Shown in pieces: positions 1 to 7,208 of a stretch of 22,752 nt of DNA; position 1 is the stretch's first letter; each line of letters opens with the position of its first letter. The stretch is taken from assembly GCA_038110535.1 (NCBI GenBank), contig JAYNJW010000030.1, positions 1 to 22,752 of the forward strand. The letters run 5' to 3'. The position numbers and the translations under genes are program-made. The stretch comes from Chordibacter sp038110535 (GTDB lineage: Bacteria; Verrucomicrobiota; Verrucomicrobiia; Opitutales; Seribacteraceae). The notes beneath the pieces were generated by a model. That model was not told the origin of the DNA. It searched no databases and saw nothing but the letters and a program-made list of their open reading frames with translations.

Positions 1-635
1 TCATTGGCTAAACGGTATACAGTAGACTGATCTCCCGAGCCATAGGTTGCTGCACCAAGGGTAGATGCGTTAATGGTTAAGGCTGATAGCAATAGAGCTT
101 TGTGAACACTTGCTACCGCACCACCATCACCATCCGGACTCATATACACATCCATGGTATGGTCTTGCGAGCTTGTACCTTCAAACAAAGCATCCTGATT
201 GCCAGAGGTTGTAGTATATTGGGCAAACAAACTTACCCCATTAAACTTGATGCGAGACATCTCAAAGAGTTGCACCTGAAGATCCCGAAATTCTTTATTG
301 TAAGATTCACGATCGGTTTCGTTTTTCATTACATCATGATAGAGACTTTTAAGCTCAGACATCCGATCAACGATCTGACCTGCATTGGAAAGAACCCCAT
401 CCTGTACTTCAAGTAACGATATTGCGTTGAGCATGTTTTGCATTGCTGCACCAGACCGTAAAACCTGGCTTTCCAATTTCATGGCCACCGCCATCCCGCC
501 TGCATCATCCGAAGGCTTCTCAACCCTCTGACCACTGGAAAGTCGGGCAATACTTCTTTGCAGATACATATTGTTCCTACTCAGGTGTAGTCTAGCCTCA
601 GAGGCGGATGGGTTTGTATTTAAGGAAATATTCAT
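1..635 (-). CDS. fliC: Flagellin, N-terminal part (cut by window edge)
   Basis: The reverse strand reads open from the ATG at 633-635 to the window edge, giving 211 residues of a flagellin. It shows the N-terminal D0/D1 helix pattern: N-T near the start, R-S-I-A-R-L-S-S-G-Q-R at about residues 27-37, then the D-D-A-G-G-M-A-V block, then M-S-E-L-K-S-L and K-F-N-G-V-S-L-F near residue 135. The sequence after that is the start of the variable surface domain. The C-terminal D0 helix lies outside the window. No Shine-Dalgarno is visible before the ATG, unlike three of its paralogues. It is the last gene of the minus-strand flagellin array seen here. Family assignment is secure; function as an exported filament subunit follows from the family. 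Confidence 0.93.
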   Translation of the reverse strand, partial: MNISLNTNPSASEARLHLSRNNMYLQRSIARLSSGQRVEKPSDDAGGMAVAMKLESQVLRSGAAMQNMLNAISLLEVQDGVLSNAGQIVDRMSELKSLYHDVMKNETDRESYNKEFRDLQVQLFEMSRIKFNGVSLFAQYTTTSGNQDALFEGTSSQDHTMDVYMSPDGDGGAVASVHKALLLSALTINASTLGAATYGSGDQSTVYRLAN

Positions 636-1131
636 CGGTTATTATGTAAAATACTTTCTTTCAGTTAATTACGAAATTTTGATACTTGAATTGAATTTGA
701 AATGAAGGTTTAAGCAAAAAGATACAAAGCCGAATAAAGTGCATACTCATGCAATTTATACAATTTTTGATTAAAGAATGGCTTTTCATGTAATAATTTG
801 GAATCAAGAATTTTGTAGTGGTGGAGCAACGTGTCTCAAGAGACAACTAGGATTAGGCAGTAAAGCTTTTAAGCCATGGGTAAGACAATGAAACATAGGG
901 AAATAAGGAAACTTCCTGTGTTGCTTGGCCTTCTTGGATCGCCTTGACCGATTTTTGGGTGTCGGCTGGTTGATTATGGGATCGTCCTTGATCGCATGGC
1001 GACAACATCCTGTTGTCGGAAAGAATGAGATTTAGATCGTCTAATGTGGAAGAGTATAGGTTGGATTTTTGAGTTTTACCCGAAACATCAAAGATGTAGT
1101 GCAGGGCAAAGTACTCATAAACAGCTTCTCC
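636..1131. other. Intergenic region with small hairpins, no gene seen
   Basis: About 500 bases lie between the partial flagellin and the weak ORF at 1132-1521. No convincing protein is seen; a 61-codon reverse ORF at 661-846 has no start signal or familiar motif. The stretch 930-1020 is GC-richer than its surroundings and folds into several short hairpins on the minus strand, two with GGA in the loop (see 980-1018). The 636-800 part is AT-rich and could hold a promoter, but I find no clear box. Confidence 0.5.
980..1018 (-). promoter_or_regulatory. Two GGA-loop hairpins (CsrA-site-like)
   Basis: On the minus strand, 1018-1000 reads CGACAACA-GGA-TGTTGTCG, a perfect 8-bp stem with a GGA loop. 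The core ACAGGATGT resembles the CsrA site consensus. Just downstream, 993-980 reads GATC-AAGGAC-GATC, a 4-bp stem presenting AAGGAC. A third CACAGGAAG lies further on, near 910. These could be a long leader of the flagellin starting at 635 or a small CsrA-binding RNA. No promoter box was found, so the role is inferred. Confidence 0.35.
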
Positions 1132-1521
1132 CTAGGCAAGTCCTCCTGATGAATGGTTATAGATATTGTTCATAGAAAAAAGAGTTCGCAAACTCGGAAC
1201 CAGGCCAATGCCAATCAAACCTGGTTCCGAGTTGCGATCCAGCAACGGGCCCCACTTATCCTTTTTTATGAACAGGTGGGCACCGGTTGCTAGTTGCTCG
1301 GGCCAAGTCTTTACCAAGGACTTGGTGCACGAGCGGATTTTTATTGCATAAGTAGTAGTAAACAAACCCTTGCAATTGAAAGGCTCAAGGAGGTCCCGAT
1401 TGGTAACGGACTTTTGTACTACCTTGTTTTTATTGAAAAATTGATACAATGAAAACGAACATGGCAGAACCCCATCCAGTTGGCTGGATGGATCATTTTG
1501 TAATGCCTTAAGTTCGATCAT
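1132..1521 (-). pseudogene. Possible flagellin remnant ORF (129 codons)
   Basis: This reverse ORF starts 30 bases after the stop of the 1551-3014 gene and has no Shine-Dalgarno. Two short motifs recall flagellin domain D1: it begins M-I-E-L-K-A-L-Q-N-D, matching M-S-E-L-K-S-L-Y-H-D in the partial flagellin at 1-635, and has L-E-P-F-N-C-K-G-L-F, matching L-E-K-F-N-G-I-S-L-F of the flagellin at 3177. The rest matches nothing I know, and the terminal helices are missing. A perfect 14-bp inverted repeat lies inside it, which is unusual for coding DNA. It may be the decayed middle of a former flagellin, a divergent short protein, or a chance ORF. Confidence 0.3.
1191..1233 (-). terminator. Perfect 14-bp inverted repeat, terminator-like
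   Basis: Arms aactcggaaccagg (1191-1204) and its exact complement (1220-1233) flank a 15-base loop. Read on the minus strand the stem is followed after about nine bases by a run of T (1180-1175), so it could stop transcription leaving the 1551-3014 gene. It sits about 320 bases after that stop codon, which is far for a terminator, and it falls inside the weak ORF 1132-1521. Confidence 0.4.
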
Positions 1522-1550
1522 TTGAGTAATAAAATTAATAATTTTTAAAT

Positions 1551-3014
1551 TTAACGGAGTACGGAGTCCAAAACATGACTCCGAAAGTGTTTAGTTGTCA
1601 TATCAATCAATGCATCCATGAGGTCATTAGCCTTTGACGACATTTTGTTTGAGATCTGCATATTGATTGCTTCTTTTGCTAAAATAGTTGATTCCCTCGC
1701 AATATCAGCATCGGTGATTCTTCCATGTGCCTGTTCAAGGTTAACCCCTTGTCTATCCATCTGATCAAGCTTCATAGAATAGCGGGATTGAGCAGCTGCA
1801 ATCTGTGAAAGGGAATCATAAATCCCTTCTTTTTGAGCTTCTATTTGCCGAAGAGCTTTTAGTGCATTTTCCGAAGTGCTAATATCAGAACAGTCTATGC
1901 TTCCAAAAGAAATAGCCGGAAATATATTGTCGGAGGATGGGATATTTATATCATTGTAGGGTAGACTAGGCTCAAATGCAGCTGTTACCTCGTAGGTAAA
2001 TACATTTCCGGTGTTTACCCCAATCATGGTGATTGTGGTATTGTTACCCTCAGGTGCGGAAACAAGTAATTCACCATCAAGTTCTAAACGCCTTTTTAAG
2101 TCAGCACCAAACAAGCTATTATAATTAGCATTTAATATATCACTATCTGTAGGATTGGCGGGTAATACACCCACCGCAGTAGTGTTGTCTTCATGGTATT
2201 CAACTGCAAGAGCTGCTTTGCAAGTATCAAAATCCACAACAAATTTATCGAATCTACCTGTTCGGGAATGACCCACGGTCTGCCAGCGGCCGGTAGTGAA
2301 TATTCCCTGAAAGTTCACATCTTTTGTTCCGTCAAAATACTCATATAAATCTTCTGTAAGCCCTGATGTATCAGCATTCCCACCACCTACTGGGGGAGAA
2401 AAATAATGAGCCAAAGCATTAGGCACTTCACCCTGGAATACCCAGATTTGATCTTCGGCTGCACCTGGGCATAATTCTACTGTGATTTTGCCACTGGTTG
2501 CCAGAACATCTTTGGTTGTGACCTGTGGAAGATTAGTGGGAGTGAAGTCATTGCGGTCCTGCAATCCATCGGTGAAATCTGAACGAATACCACCAAAAAG
2601 TCGCCTGCCACTTACCTCGAGATCAACCAATGAATCTAAAGCAGCTGAAATCTCTTTAAACTCTGCATTTAGTAGTGATTTATCTGAAGAAACCCCTTGG
2701 TCATTTTCCGCCAAGGCAATATCCAAAGAAGAAAACGCGAGTGTTTCCATTCTCTGATACATTTCGTCAACTTGCTGAAGGGTAAGCTGTTGGGTTTCCA
2801 AAAAATTCAAAAAGTTTTGCAAACTTACACTTTCCGCTTCAATGAGTTGCTTCTGAGAACTTAAATTAACACTTGCTGAGAGACCACCCATGTCAGAAGG
2901 TGTTCCGTTGAATTTGCTTCCACTGGCAATCTTTCGGGAAGCTGACTCATACATGTTCGTAGCAGATTCCAAATTCTTTTGAACAAGTAGAGTGGTCGCA
3001 AATGAGAGATTCAT
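1551..3014 (-). CDS. Divergent flagellin-family protein, 487 aa
   Basis: Both ends carry flagellin-family signatures. The N-terminus has S-R-K-I-A-S-G-S-K-F followed by a D-M-G-G-L-S-A-S-V block near residues 26-50. The C-terminus has G-V-N-L-E-Q-A-H-G-R-I-T-D-A-D-I-A-R-E-S-T followed by a polar helix. It departs from its neighbours: the central domain is unrelated, the C-terminal helix runs about 15 residues past the usual L-L-Q end and finishes in S-V-L-R, and three cysteines occur (in E-L-C-P-G, D-T-C-K-A and I-D-C-S-D), which most flagellins lack. It could be a specialised minor filament subunit or a junction (FlgL-like) protein. No strong ribosome site precedes the ATG at 3014. A weak sigma28-like pair, TAAAAACT-N11-CATGATAT, lies at 3139-3113 upstream. 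Confidence 0.85.
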   Translation of the reverse strand: MNLSFATTLLVQKNLESATNMYESASRKIASGSKFNGTPSDMGGLSASVNLSSQKQLIEAESVSLQNFLNFLETQQLTLQQVDEMYQRMETLAFSSLDIALAENDQGVSSDKSLLNAEFKEISAALDSLVDLEVSGRRLFGGIRSDFTDGLQDRNDFTPTNLPQVTTKDVLATSGKITVELCPGAAEDQIWVFQGEVPNALAHYFSPPVGGGNADTSGLTEDLYEYFDGTKDVNFQGIFTTGRWQTVGHSRTGRFDKFVVDFDTCKAALAVEYHEDNTTAVGVLPANPTDSDILNANYNSLFGADLKRRLELDGELLVSAPEGNNTTITMIGVNTGNVFTYEVTAAFEPSLPYNDINIPSSDNIFPAISFGSIDCSDISTSENALKALRQIEAQKEGIYDSLSQIAAAQSRYSMKLDQMDRQGVNLEQAHGRITDADIARESTILAKEAINMQISNKMSSKANDLMDALIDMTTKHFRSHVLDSVLR

Positions 3015-3067
3015 TGGGTTTAGAGGTTAATTTTAAAGGAGAATCAAAGTATTTTTGATATCAGCAC

Positions 3068-3103
3068 CCAACTGCTCTGCGTCTTTTTGAGCAGAGCAGT
3101 TGG
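3068..3103 (-). terminator. Perfect 13-bp inverted repeat after flagellin 3177-4160
   Basis: Arms ccaactgctctgc (3068-3080) and its complement (3091-3103) close a 10-base loop. It lies 73 bases past the stop of the flagellin at 3177-4160 and about 50 bases before the next start codon at 3014. There is no T-run after the stem on the minus strand, so it may be an RNA-stabilising hairpin or a leader hairpin of the next gene rather than a classical terminator. Confidence 0.5.
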
Positions 3104-3176
3104 CTGGCTGAAATATCATGTGATAATTCAAAGTTTTTAAGTTTATAAATTTGAAATAACACGACTTAGGAACGAA

Positions 3177-4160
3177 TTATTGAAGAAGAGTCAGGGCAAT
3201 GTTTGTGAGCTGATTTGCTTGGGCAGTCATTGATGCACTTGCCTGAACCAGTACATTATTCTTGGCGAAACGGGTCGATTCAAGTGCTACATCAACATCC
3301 ATGATTCGGCCATGTGCAGCTTCTATGTTTACCAAGTTTGTTTGGTGCAGTTCATAGGATTGTTGAATTCTTTGCTGCTCGGCACCGTTTTCAGCACGGG
3401 CATCTGCTATTTTTTCAATTACATGAGTAAATTGAAAAATACTAACACTCGAGATATCTGTTATGATATTATCTGTTATTCCAGTACCTGTATTCTTATC
3501 AGCTAATAAATTAGCCCCAGTTACTCCTCCTGCCAAATTGCCGATTGACAAAACAAAGGTAAGATTAGTCACATTAAGGCTTATACTACCATCATTGGAA
3601 AGACCAGAGGGGTGAGTAAGTAGCTGTCGGGAAAAGCTCTTATAATCGTTGGTCGATGGGTCTGTTGCACCGGTTTGATCAAGAAACTCGAAATCATTGA
3701 CTGCTTTTGTATTGAGAGTCCCTTGATTTGTTGTGCCCGTTGATATTGCAAATAGGCTAATTCCATTAAACTTTTCCAGCCTAATTTGGCTAAGCTGAGA
3801 CTGAAGCTCACGAAACTCTTTAGAGTAGTTTTCGATATCGCTGCTATTCTTTGTAATATCAGCGGCCATGGTTCGTAATTCCGCCATGCGGTTAACTACT
3901 TTCCCAACAGTCTCGAGGGCACCATCCTGAACCTGCAAGTAGGAAAGTGCGTTTTGATGGTTATTGAGAACGGCCTCTGTGCGCCGAGCGTGAGAATCTA
4001 GCTTATACGAAACAGCCATACCGCCGGCATCTTCAGCCGGTTGCGTGATTCGCTTGCCCGAAGACAAACGAGCCAGACTTTTTCGTAATGCTTCTGCATT
4101 TTTACTAAGGTTGAATGACGCAGTGGTTGCTGCACTATTCGTGTTTACTACTATTGGCAT
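3177..4160 (-). CDS. fliC: Flagellin, 327 aa
   Basis: A complete flagellin, the filament subunit exported by the flagellar type III system. The N-terminal D0/D1 has V-N-T-N, then L-A-R-L-S-S-G-K-R-I-T at about residues 30-40, the E-D-A-G-G-M-A-V block, and E-K-F-N-G-I-S-L-F near residue 136. A short variable part contains L-L-T-H-P-S-G and N-D-G-S-I-S-L. The C-terminal D1/D0 has I-E-A-A-H-G-R-I-M-D-V-D-V-A-L-E-S-T and ends L-T-N-I-A-L-T-L-L-Q. It is the closest paralogue of the 5245-6267 gene; termini are nearly the same and only the middle differs. GGAGG at 4174-4170 sits nine bases before the ATG. The leader carries an AAGGAA-loop hairpin. There are no cysteines, as usual for flagellin. Confidence 0.97.
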   Translation of the reverse strand: MPIVVNTNSAATTASFNLSKNAEALRKSLARLSSGKRITQPAEDAGGMAVSYKLDSHARRTEAVLNNHQNALSYLQVQDGALETVGKVVNRMAELRTMAADITKNSSDIENYSKEFRELQSQLSQIRLEKFNGISLFAISTGTTNQGTLNTKAVNDFEFLDQTGATDPSTNDYKSFSRQLLTHPSGLSNDGSISLNVTNLTFVLSIGNLAGGVTGANLLADKNTGTGITDNIITDISSVSIFQFTHVIEKIADARAENGAEQQRIQQSYELHQTNLVNIEAAHGRIMDVDVALESTRFAKNNVLVQASASMTAQANQLTNIALTLLQ

Positions 4161-4162
4161 TG

Positions 4163-4471
4163 TTATTTTCCTCCATGATTGGAATGACAGCTTCCTTGCT
4201 GTGCAGTTGCCGAGGTTAAGATGGGGTCGGCACCCATATTAGGTTGAGGTAAATAGGTTAAATCGTATGCAATTGTCTCTGGATAATCTCCGTAAAGCCT
4301 GGGTCTAATTTCATTTAAGAAATCCAAAGAATGAAAAACCTGTTGGCTAAACCTGGACAACAACGGAGAATCAAAGGTCGAGTTCCATGCATATGGTCTT
4401 GGATTGATCCTATTCCATGGATTCTGTGTGTCTCCAGAGCTTGAAACTTTGTTATGTAAAAGGAATATCAT
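4163..4471 (-). CDS. Weak ORF, 102 codons, coupled to next ORF
   Basis: This reverse ORF starts in an ATGA overlap with the ORF at 4468-4980 and stops two bases before the flagellin ATG at 4160. The protein has no recognised domain; its last third overlaps the hairpin leader and ribosome site of the flagellin, which argues against strong protein constraint there. The length alone is within chance expectation for this base composition. It is listed because of its tidy coupling to both neighbours. It could equally be noncoding leader DNA. Confidence 0.25.
   Translation of the reverse strand: MIFLLHNKVSSSGDTQNPWNRINPRPYAWNSTFDSPLLSRFSQQVFHSLDFLNEIRPRLYGDYPETIAYDLTYLPQPNMGADPILTSATAQQGSCHSNHGGK
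4170..4237 (-). promoter_or_regulatory. Structured flagellin leader with AAGGAA-loop hairpin
   Basis: On the minus strand, 4202-4187 reads ACAGC-AAGGAA-GCTGT, a 5-bp stem presenting AAGGAA. A second hairpin, ATGGG-N7-CCCAT, lies upstream at 4237-4221. The ribosome site within AUGGAGGA (4170-4177) is a second A-N-G-G-A element. The same two hairpins occur before the 5245-6267 gene with changed but still pairing stems. A loop site plus a site over the Shine-Dalgarno is the layout by which CsrA represses hag in Bacillus; CsrA is inferred here. Confidence 0.55.
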
Positions 4472-4980
4472 GGGTAATGATGGGCAAATGATTGGCTGGG
4501 GAAGGGCGATGAATAATCGATTCCAACTGAACTTAATCGCAGTTTATTATCTCCTGAAGAGCTACAGATCTTACCAGAATGATGATTTCTCATCAGTCGT
4601 TCGTACATCTGGCAAAACATCGTAAAAAGAGTGACAAGACATCTAGACCTGCCAATAAATCTCTCCCTCAGTCGACTCTTCCTAGCGCGCAGATAGCAAG
4701 GAAATCCACTAGGGTGAGCTCTCATTGCCAAAGTTCGCATAAGAGGGGAAGTAAGTGTATCTGAGGATGAAATTCCGATTTTCCGCAAAACCGAATGATG
4801 CGTTTGATAACTTTCCATTCGGGGTAAACATCTTCGTTCTATCCCTGCATACAAGCTACGGAAAAGTTTTCTAAGTACTTCAAGCCTTCCATCCAAAGAA
4901 CACGCACTATGGCGAATTCGATTGAGGTGACATGAAACAACCTTTCTGTGCATACTCAGACTGTATTGCTGGCGGAGCAT
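4468..4980 (-). CDS. Uncharacterised ORF, 170 codons
   Basis: This reverse ORF is longer than chance would usually give at this GC, and no better gene overlaps it. The product is rich in Arg, Ser, His and Cys and has no signal peptide or membrane span. Near residues 36-50 the string L-R-K-L-F-R-S-L-Y-A-G loosely recalls the flagellin L-R-K-S-L-A-R-L-S-S-G, and other strongly diverged flagellin relatives exist in this array. The resemblance is too short to rely on. Only AAGTAAAG precedes the ATG, which is a poor ribosome site. It overlaps the next ORF by ATGA. It might be a decayed flagellin-like gene or an unknown small protein. Confidence 0.33.
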   Translation of the reverse strand: MLRQQYSLSMHRKVVSCHLNRIRHSACSLDGRLEVLRKLFRSLYAGIERRCLPRMESYQTHHSVLRKIGISSSDTLTSPLMRTLAMRAHPSGFPCYLRARKSRLRERFIGRSRCLVTLFTMFCQMYERLMRNHHSGKICSSSGDNKLRLSSVGIDYSSPFPSQSFAHHYP

Positions 4981-5116
4981 CTTTACTTGGATCTAGATAA
5001 TAGGATTAAGGGATTTAAATCTCATACTGGTTAAGGGTACCCGTTAACGAAGTGGTTCTAGGTTTTACGGAAGATAGAATTCTTTGTTACTTAAAGACTT
5101 ACTACTGACTCGTTAT

Positions 5117-5160
5117 CTTATTCCCGGGTGCCCAATCGGTGGGCACCTCGGGACAATAAG
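5117..5160 (-). terminator. Long GC-rich hairpin after flagellin 5245-6267
   Basis: The arms 5117-5133 and 5141-5160 pair over 17 bp with two small bulges around a 7-base loop; the core is GGGTGCCC against GGGCACC. It begins 85 bases past the stop codon at 5245. No T-run follows on the minus strand, so it is either a terminator of an unusual kind or an mRNA-end stabiliser. Confidence 0.55.
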
Positions 5161-5244
5161 ATTGAATGAAAGTATGTGTCATCGAGTACACAAGATTCAG
5201 AACCAGAAGGTTGAAACCTTACTCAGTTAACTACTTCGATTGAA

Positions 5245-6267
5245 TTACTGAAGAAGAGTAAGGGCAACTTGGGTCAACTGATTGGCCTGCGCAGTCATTG
5301 ATGCACTTGCCTGTACCAGCACATTGTGCTTGGCAAATCGGGTTGATTCGAGGGCAACATCCACATCCATAATTCTTCCATGAGCAGCTTCCAGGTTGAC
5401 CAAATTTGTACTGTGCAAATCGTAGGATTGCTGTACGCGGTTCTGTTCAGCACCATTTTCGGCACGGGCGTCTGCTATCTTTTCAATTATGTGCGTGAAT
5501 TGATAGATGCTAATTTGACTAATATCATTAAATATATTTCCTGAAACATCTAAGGCAGCTGCAGTCGCGTTGGCTCCTCCGTTAGATAATGCTCCCAAAT
5601 TATAATTGCTGAATTTAGCACCAGCACCAGGACTACCGGTAGTATCATCCATGGATAACACAAACTGAAGATTCACTCCATTGATAGAGATGGAACCATC
5701 ATTTGTTTGTCCGGACGGGTGAGTATATAACTGCAAGGAACGACTCGAGTATGTCTTAGTTATAACTGAACCTTGATCGTTAACATGATCATAAGAAGCA
5801 GTACCATTGGAGTTGAAGTCAGCTGAAACCGCTGCTGTTACTGGACTGTTGCTTGTAAATAAGCTAACTCCATTGAACTTTTCCTTTTGGATTTGATTGA
5901 GCTGAACCTGTAACTCTCTGAACTCTTTGGAGTAATTCTCAACATCGCTGGTGTTTTTTGTAATGTCAGCGGCCATGGTGCGCAATTCCGCCATCCGACT
6001 AACAATACTTCCCACACTTTCGAGGGCACCATCTTGCACCTGTAGGTATGAAAGTGCATTTTGATGATTATTGAGAACAGCTTCTGTACGCTTCATGCTG
6101 GAATCCAACTTGTAAGCAACCGCTAATCCGCCAGCATCCTCTGCTGGTTGGGTGATGCGATTGCCTGAAGATAAGCGTGCAAGGCTCTTGCTCAGGTTTG
6201 CGTGATTTTTACTTAGGTTAAATGCAGCAGTGGTTGCAGCTGCGTTGGTGTTTACTACTATTGGCAT
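5245..6267 (-). CDS. fliC: Flagellin, 340 aa
   Basis: A complete flagellin and near twin of the gene at 3177-4160. Shared blocks are M-P-I-V-V-N-T-N at the start, L-A-R-L-S-S-G-N-R-I-T, E-D-A-G-G-L-A-V, E-K-F-N-G-V-S-L-F, then L-Y-T-H-P-S-G and N-D-G-S-I-S-I in the variable part, and L-E-A-A-H-G-R-I-M-D-V-D-V at the C-terminus, ending in L-T-L-L-Q. The variable centre differs and is about 13 residues longer. The ribosome site GGAGG (6280-6276) lies eight bases before the ATG. The two genes look like a tandem duplication whose surface domain has diverged while the polymerising ends were kept. Confidence 0.97.
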   Translation of the reverse strand: MPIVVNTNAAATTAAFNLSKNHANLSKSLARLSSGNRITQPAEDAGGLAVAYKLDSSMKRTEAVLNNHQNALSYLQVQDGALESVGSIVSRMAELRTMAADITKNTSDVENYSKEFRELQVQLNQIQKEKFNGVSLFTSNSPVTAAVSADFNSNGTASYDHVNDQGSVITKTYSSRSLQLYTHPSGQTNDGSISINGVNLQFVLSMDDTTGSPGAGAKFSNYNLGALSNGGANATAAALDVSGNIFNDISQISIYQFTHIIEKIADARAENGAEQNRVQQSYDLHSTNLVNLEAAHGRIMDVDVALESTRFAKHNVLVQASASMTAQANQLTQVALTLLQ

Positions 6268-6275
6268 TGTTATAT

Positions 6276-6353
6276 CCTCCTTGATATAGGTTTAGGTTAA
6301 ACGGCGTCCTTGCCGTGTGATTCCGCTGGATTAAGGATGGGGGCGGTACCCCA
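6276..6353 (-). promoter_or_regulatory. Structured flagellin leader with AAGGAC-loop hairpin
   Basis: On the minus strand, 6316-6301 reads ACGGC-AAGGAC-GCCGT and 6353-6338 reads TGGGG-N6-CCCCA. Compared with the leader at 4170-4237, the first stem swaps an A-T pair for G-C and the second stem also changes while keeping pairing. AAGGAGG over the ribosome site (6282-6276) gives a second A-N-G-G-A site. This covariation supports a selected RNA structure. Confidence 0.6.
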
Positions 6354-6428
6354 GTGGTAAATTAAGTTAAAGACATGGTGGATGGATTGGTTTAAATTTT
6401 GGCATTGAAGTAAATTTCTACATCAGGG

Positions 6429-7208
6429 CTAAGCCGACAACGGTCGCCCTCGCAGAAAGAATGACTTGGAGTTGAAAATCTTTTTAATCTTCCCAAACCA
6501 CCCTGGATCCGAATGGAGTTGTATTACAGAAGACTGGGTCAATGAATGCAGGGATTGTGTCTTGGCACTAGCAAGCTTGGTGATAATTCTCGATAGGTTT
6601 GCTTTGCATTTTTGCACATCAATAAGGGCATTCAATAGCTCAGCTATGCATGAATTGATAAGTAGAAGTGAGGGCAGCCTCTGTTGAGAAACTCCAGCCA
6701 TGAAAGACTGGATCGAAGGCATCGCCAAAAAGCACGGATCCGGAAGGTCAAAAGAGTTGACCCGACCATCTTCCTCCAAATGCAAACGAATAGGAGGCTG
6801 GGCACCATCCCCAAAAAGTCTTTTACCCATAAAACATTGGTTGACTCCGGATTGTAGAGCTTGTGCGTGCATCAGATAGACAGACCAAGCATGGGAAGAG
6901 CAGGTAATAAAATCCTCACTGGATAACTGCTCACAATATCCATTAAATATTTGCAGTTGTTTGATAAGATCTTTTATCGCGCTGTGCTGCTTATCGATAA
7001 AGCCCATCGCTTGCCTTGCATTTTCAAGCATAGTTTTGGATCGGTTTTTCTGAGAATAAGTCCGCTTGGTGGAAACCCGCGGTCCTGCCGGATTGTGAGT
7101 AATTGTGTGGATGGCGGAACCTCCCTCCCTTTGTTTTGGCGACAGGTGAGTGCACGGCTCGTCGCAATACGACGAGCCTGCGAGACAGGATGAAGATGAG
7201 TCTCTCAT
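6429..7208 (-). CDS. Strongly diverged flagellin-like protein, 259 aa
   Basis: No standard flagellin signature stands out, but aligned by eye it follows flagellin domain D1. R-S-K-T-M-L-E-N-A-R-Q-A-M matches R-T-E-A-V-L-N-N-H-Q-N-A-L of the 3177 flagellin. I-D-K-Q at about residues 71-74 matches the L-Q-V-Q-D stretch, and K-R-L-F-G falls where flagellins have G-I-S-L-F. Like the product at 9006-9824 it then has a short proline-containing middle and a helical end, but it lacks the L-E-A-A-H-G-R-I-M-D tail. The start is uncertain. The ATG at 7208 has no ribosome site, and a perfect 9-bp hairpin (7156-7178) lies in the first codons. Similarity to flagellin begins only after residue 30. It is probably an assembly partner or a specialised non-polymerising relative of flagellin. 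Confidence 0.6.
   Translation of the reverse strand: MRDSSSSCLAGSSYCDEPCTHLSPKQREGGSAIHTITHNPAGPRVSTKRTYSQKNRSKTMLENARQAMGFIDKQHSAIKDLIKQLQIFNGYCEQLSSEDFITCSSHAWSVYLMHAQALQSGVNQCFMGKRLFGDGAQPPIRLHLEEDGRVNSFDLPDPCFLAMPSIQSFMAGVSQQRLPSLLLINSCIAELLNALIDVQKCKANLSRIITKLASAKTQSLHSLTQSSVIQLHSDPGWFGKIKKIFNSKSFFLRGRPLSA

Noticed and set aside
661..846. Reverse ORF of 61 codons in the spacer
   Set aside because: Short, AT-rich, without start signal, neighbours' codon pattern or known motif.
5033..5052. Near-palindrome around GGGTACCC as a possible operator
   Set aside because: Imperfect, single copy and not near a recognised promoter.
7110..7129. GGGAGGGAGG on the minus strand with an in-frame ATC seven bases on, a possible non-AUG start for the 6429-7208 gene
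   Set aside because: ATC starts are very rare. The resemblance to flagellin runs through only the following residues, so this does not decide the start; the ATG at 7208 remains the simplest choice.
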